Both the position numbers and the translations under genes were made by a program. Below, piece by piece: positions 6,440-7,142 of a DNA stretch of 7,142 bases. How positions within the stretch are numbered: position 1 is the stretch's first letter; each line of letters begins with the position of its first letter. This stretch comes from UBA5760 sp964649385 (GTDB lineage: Bacteria; Chloroflexota; Dehalococcoidia; Dehalococcoidales; UBA5760): positions 1-7,142 of the forward strand of contig CAZYRA010000062.1 of assembly GCA_964649385.1 (NCBI GenBank). Reading direction: 5' to 3'. The notes below the pieces were generated by a model. The model did not search any database. It was not told the origin of the DNA and saw only the letters and a list, made by a program, of their open reading frames with translations.

Positions 6440-6840
6440 CGCTCTGGTAACGGCTGGCTCAGCCCTGCTTTCTCCCTCTCGATGGTAATCTCTGCCCCTT
6501 GGGCTACCTGCTTGAGCACTTCAGTATCGCCGGTAATTCTGCCCAGGACGGTGACCGGGCCGGCCGGGCGTATCTCCTGCCCCCGGCTCATCGGTGTCGG
6601 TCCGAAGAAGATGCAGAAGGCGGGGCCCGGTGGCCAGTAGGTCAGGTCTCCCTTGCTTACCAGTTCCTGCCCGTTTTCCAGTTCCAGGTTAACCGGAATG
6701 GAGAAGTATATCTCGTTTCCCCAGGTATTGGCCCTGCCCTCGAAGGGCAGAGCGTCCCAGATTGCTTGAGCCGTTCTGGTGCTGTTCAGTTCGGCGGTTA
6801 CCTGAGTAGCACCGGCTTTGATACGAACTATTTTCTTCAT
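6436..6840 (-). CDS. Cyclophilin-like fold protein (TM1367/DUF369 type)
   Basis: This 134-residue protein resembles the cyclophilin-like family typified by Thermotoga TM1367. Key segments are NTWGNEIYF (38-46), GDLTYWPPGPAFCIFFG (64-80) followed by PTPMS (81-85), and PAGPVTVLGRI (92-102). The family shares the cyclophilin beta-barrel, but a peptidyl-prolyl isomerase activity has not been shown as far as I know, so its function is unknown. There is no signal peptide. The ATG at 6840 is the first start after an in-frame TGA at 6855-6853. The best Shine-Dalgarno on the minus strand, GAGGTGA (6853-6859), is a rather distant 12 nt away. The gene runs tail to tail into the phosphoribosyltransferase gene with a 4-nt overlap, and lies 132 nt downstream of the monooxygenase-like gene. 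Confidence 0.88.
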   Translation of the reverse strand: MKKIVRIKAGATQVTAELNSTRTAQAIWDALPFEGRANTWGNEIYFSIPVNLELENGQELVSKGDLTYWPPGPAFCIFFGPTPMSRGQEIRPAGPVTVLGRITGDTEVLKQVAQGAEITIEREKAGLSQPLPER

Positions 6841-6972
6841 CCCTAAGCGCTGTCACCTCTCTCTTATTTCAGGTCAACCCGCTTTCTTCACCGGAGAGCG
6901 GATGATGGTCTTGACGACCTTGGCACCTTCTGATTTCTCTGTAAGGTATAATTATGCAGATTGGTTCTGTCC

Positions 6973-7142
6973 CTACTCGGTAGCCATTACCTGGTAGACG
7001 GTGACCTTAGGGTTTTCTAAGAGGAGTGGTTCAACTCGCTCTTCCAGGTTGAGTCGTGGCTCTGATTCTTCCCATTCCTTCCAGTCCTCCAGGCTTTGCC
7101 ACATACCCAGTACCGAGATGATTGAGGCATCATCAATACTGG
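6973..7142 (-). CDS. C-terminal part of an antibiotic biosynthesis monooxygenase-like (ABM/YgiN) protein
   Basis: Reading the minus strand from the right edge gives 55 codons open to a TAG at 6975-6973; the N terminus is outside the window. The visible segment contains SVLGMWQSLEDWKEWEESEP, then an EERVEPLL helix, then a final strand VTVYQVM. This strand-helix-strand order, with a tryptophan-rich 'W.S.E.W..W' pattern and a '...PLL...' helix before a closing strand, is what I expect from the C-terminal half of an ABM (PF03992) ferredoxin-like domain. Members include small dimeric monooxygenases and many proteins of unknown role, so no reaction can be assigned. It lies on the same strand as the cyclophilin-like gene. 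Confidence 0.72.
   Translation of the reverse strand, partial: SIDDASIISVLGMWQSLEDWKEWEESEPRLNLEERVEPLLLENPKVTVYQVMATE

Noticed and set aside
6452..6464. GGCTG-GCT-CAGCC hairpin just after the phosphoribosyltransferase stop
   Set aside because: A 5-bp stem with a 3-nt loop inside the coding end of the convergent gene, without a proper T-tract, is too weak to call a terminator.
6499..6846. Plus-strand 115-codon open frame opposite the cyclophilin-like gene
   Set aside because: The minus-strand reading carries clear family motifs, and the plus-strand translation has none.
6911..6952. Plus-strand TTGACG and perfect TATAAT
   Set aside because: The spacer would be 30 nt, far outside the usable range, and no plus-strand gene follows before the window ends.
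6944..6975. Minus-strand GGGACA and TATACC as a promoter for the cyclophilin-like gene
   Set aside because: Each box matches only 4 of 6 consensus bases despite the 17-nt spacing, which is too weak to call.

Overview
The window is a gene-dense bacterial chromosomal segment, moderately GC-rich by eye. It carries seven complete or near-complete genes and two edge genes, with no RNA genes, mobile elements or CRISPR arrays that I can see. The gene content and protein style (a short bacterial PH-domain protein, a YmxG-like M16 peptidase, frequent TTG starts, a TM1367-type cyclophilin-like protein) suggest an uncultured Chloroflexota member, most likely of the Dehalococcoidia. That assignment is inferred from remembered family resemblance and was not tested by a search.

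Layout. A plus-strand PH-domain gene (12-371) ends near the left edge and meets, tail to tail, a minus-strand operon; a perfect 15-bp hairpin (417-453) lies between them. The minus operon reads right to left: surE (3316-2537), then a two-helix membrane protein of unknown function (2544-1768) overlapping the surE stop by 8 nt, then an M16 zinc peptidase (1736-474) starting at TTG behind a strong Shine-Dalgarno. A 111-bp divergent region (3317-3427) separates surE from a plus-strand operon: hpt (3428-3961), adenine deaminase (4015-5724) and a COG1926-type phosphoribosyltransferase (5726-6439). This operon meets a convergent minus-strand cyclophilin-like gene (6840-6436); the two stop codons share the palindrome CTAG. 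At the right edge is the 3' end of a minus-strand gene resembling antibiotic biosynthesis monooxygenases (7142-6973).

How the genes work together. The plus operon reads as purine salvage: Ade converts adenine to hypoxanthine, Hpt converts hypoxanthine plus PRPP to IMP, and a third PRPP-dependent enzyme of unknown substrate is nearly fused to ade (1-nt gap). SurE, a nucleoside monophosphate phosphatase transcribed divergently, acts on the same metabolite pool. The hpt promoter is unusually clear (TGGACA, 17 nt, TATAAT), and its -10 lies so close to the ATG that the transcript should be nearly leaderless.

Nothing here amounts to a clearly new system. The best leads are the uncharacterised phosphoribosyltransferase in the purine operon, the coupled two-helix membrane protein between surE and the peptidase, and the leaderless hpt transcript.
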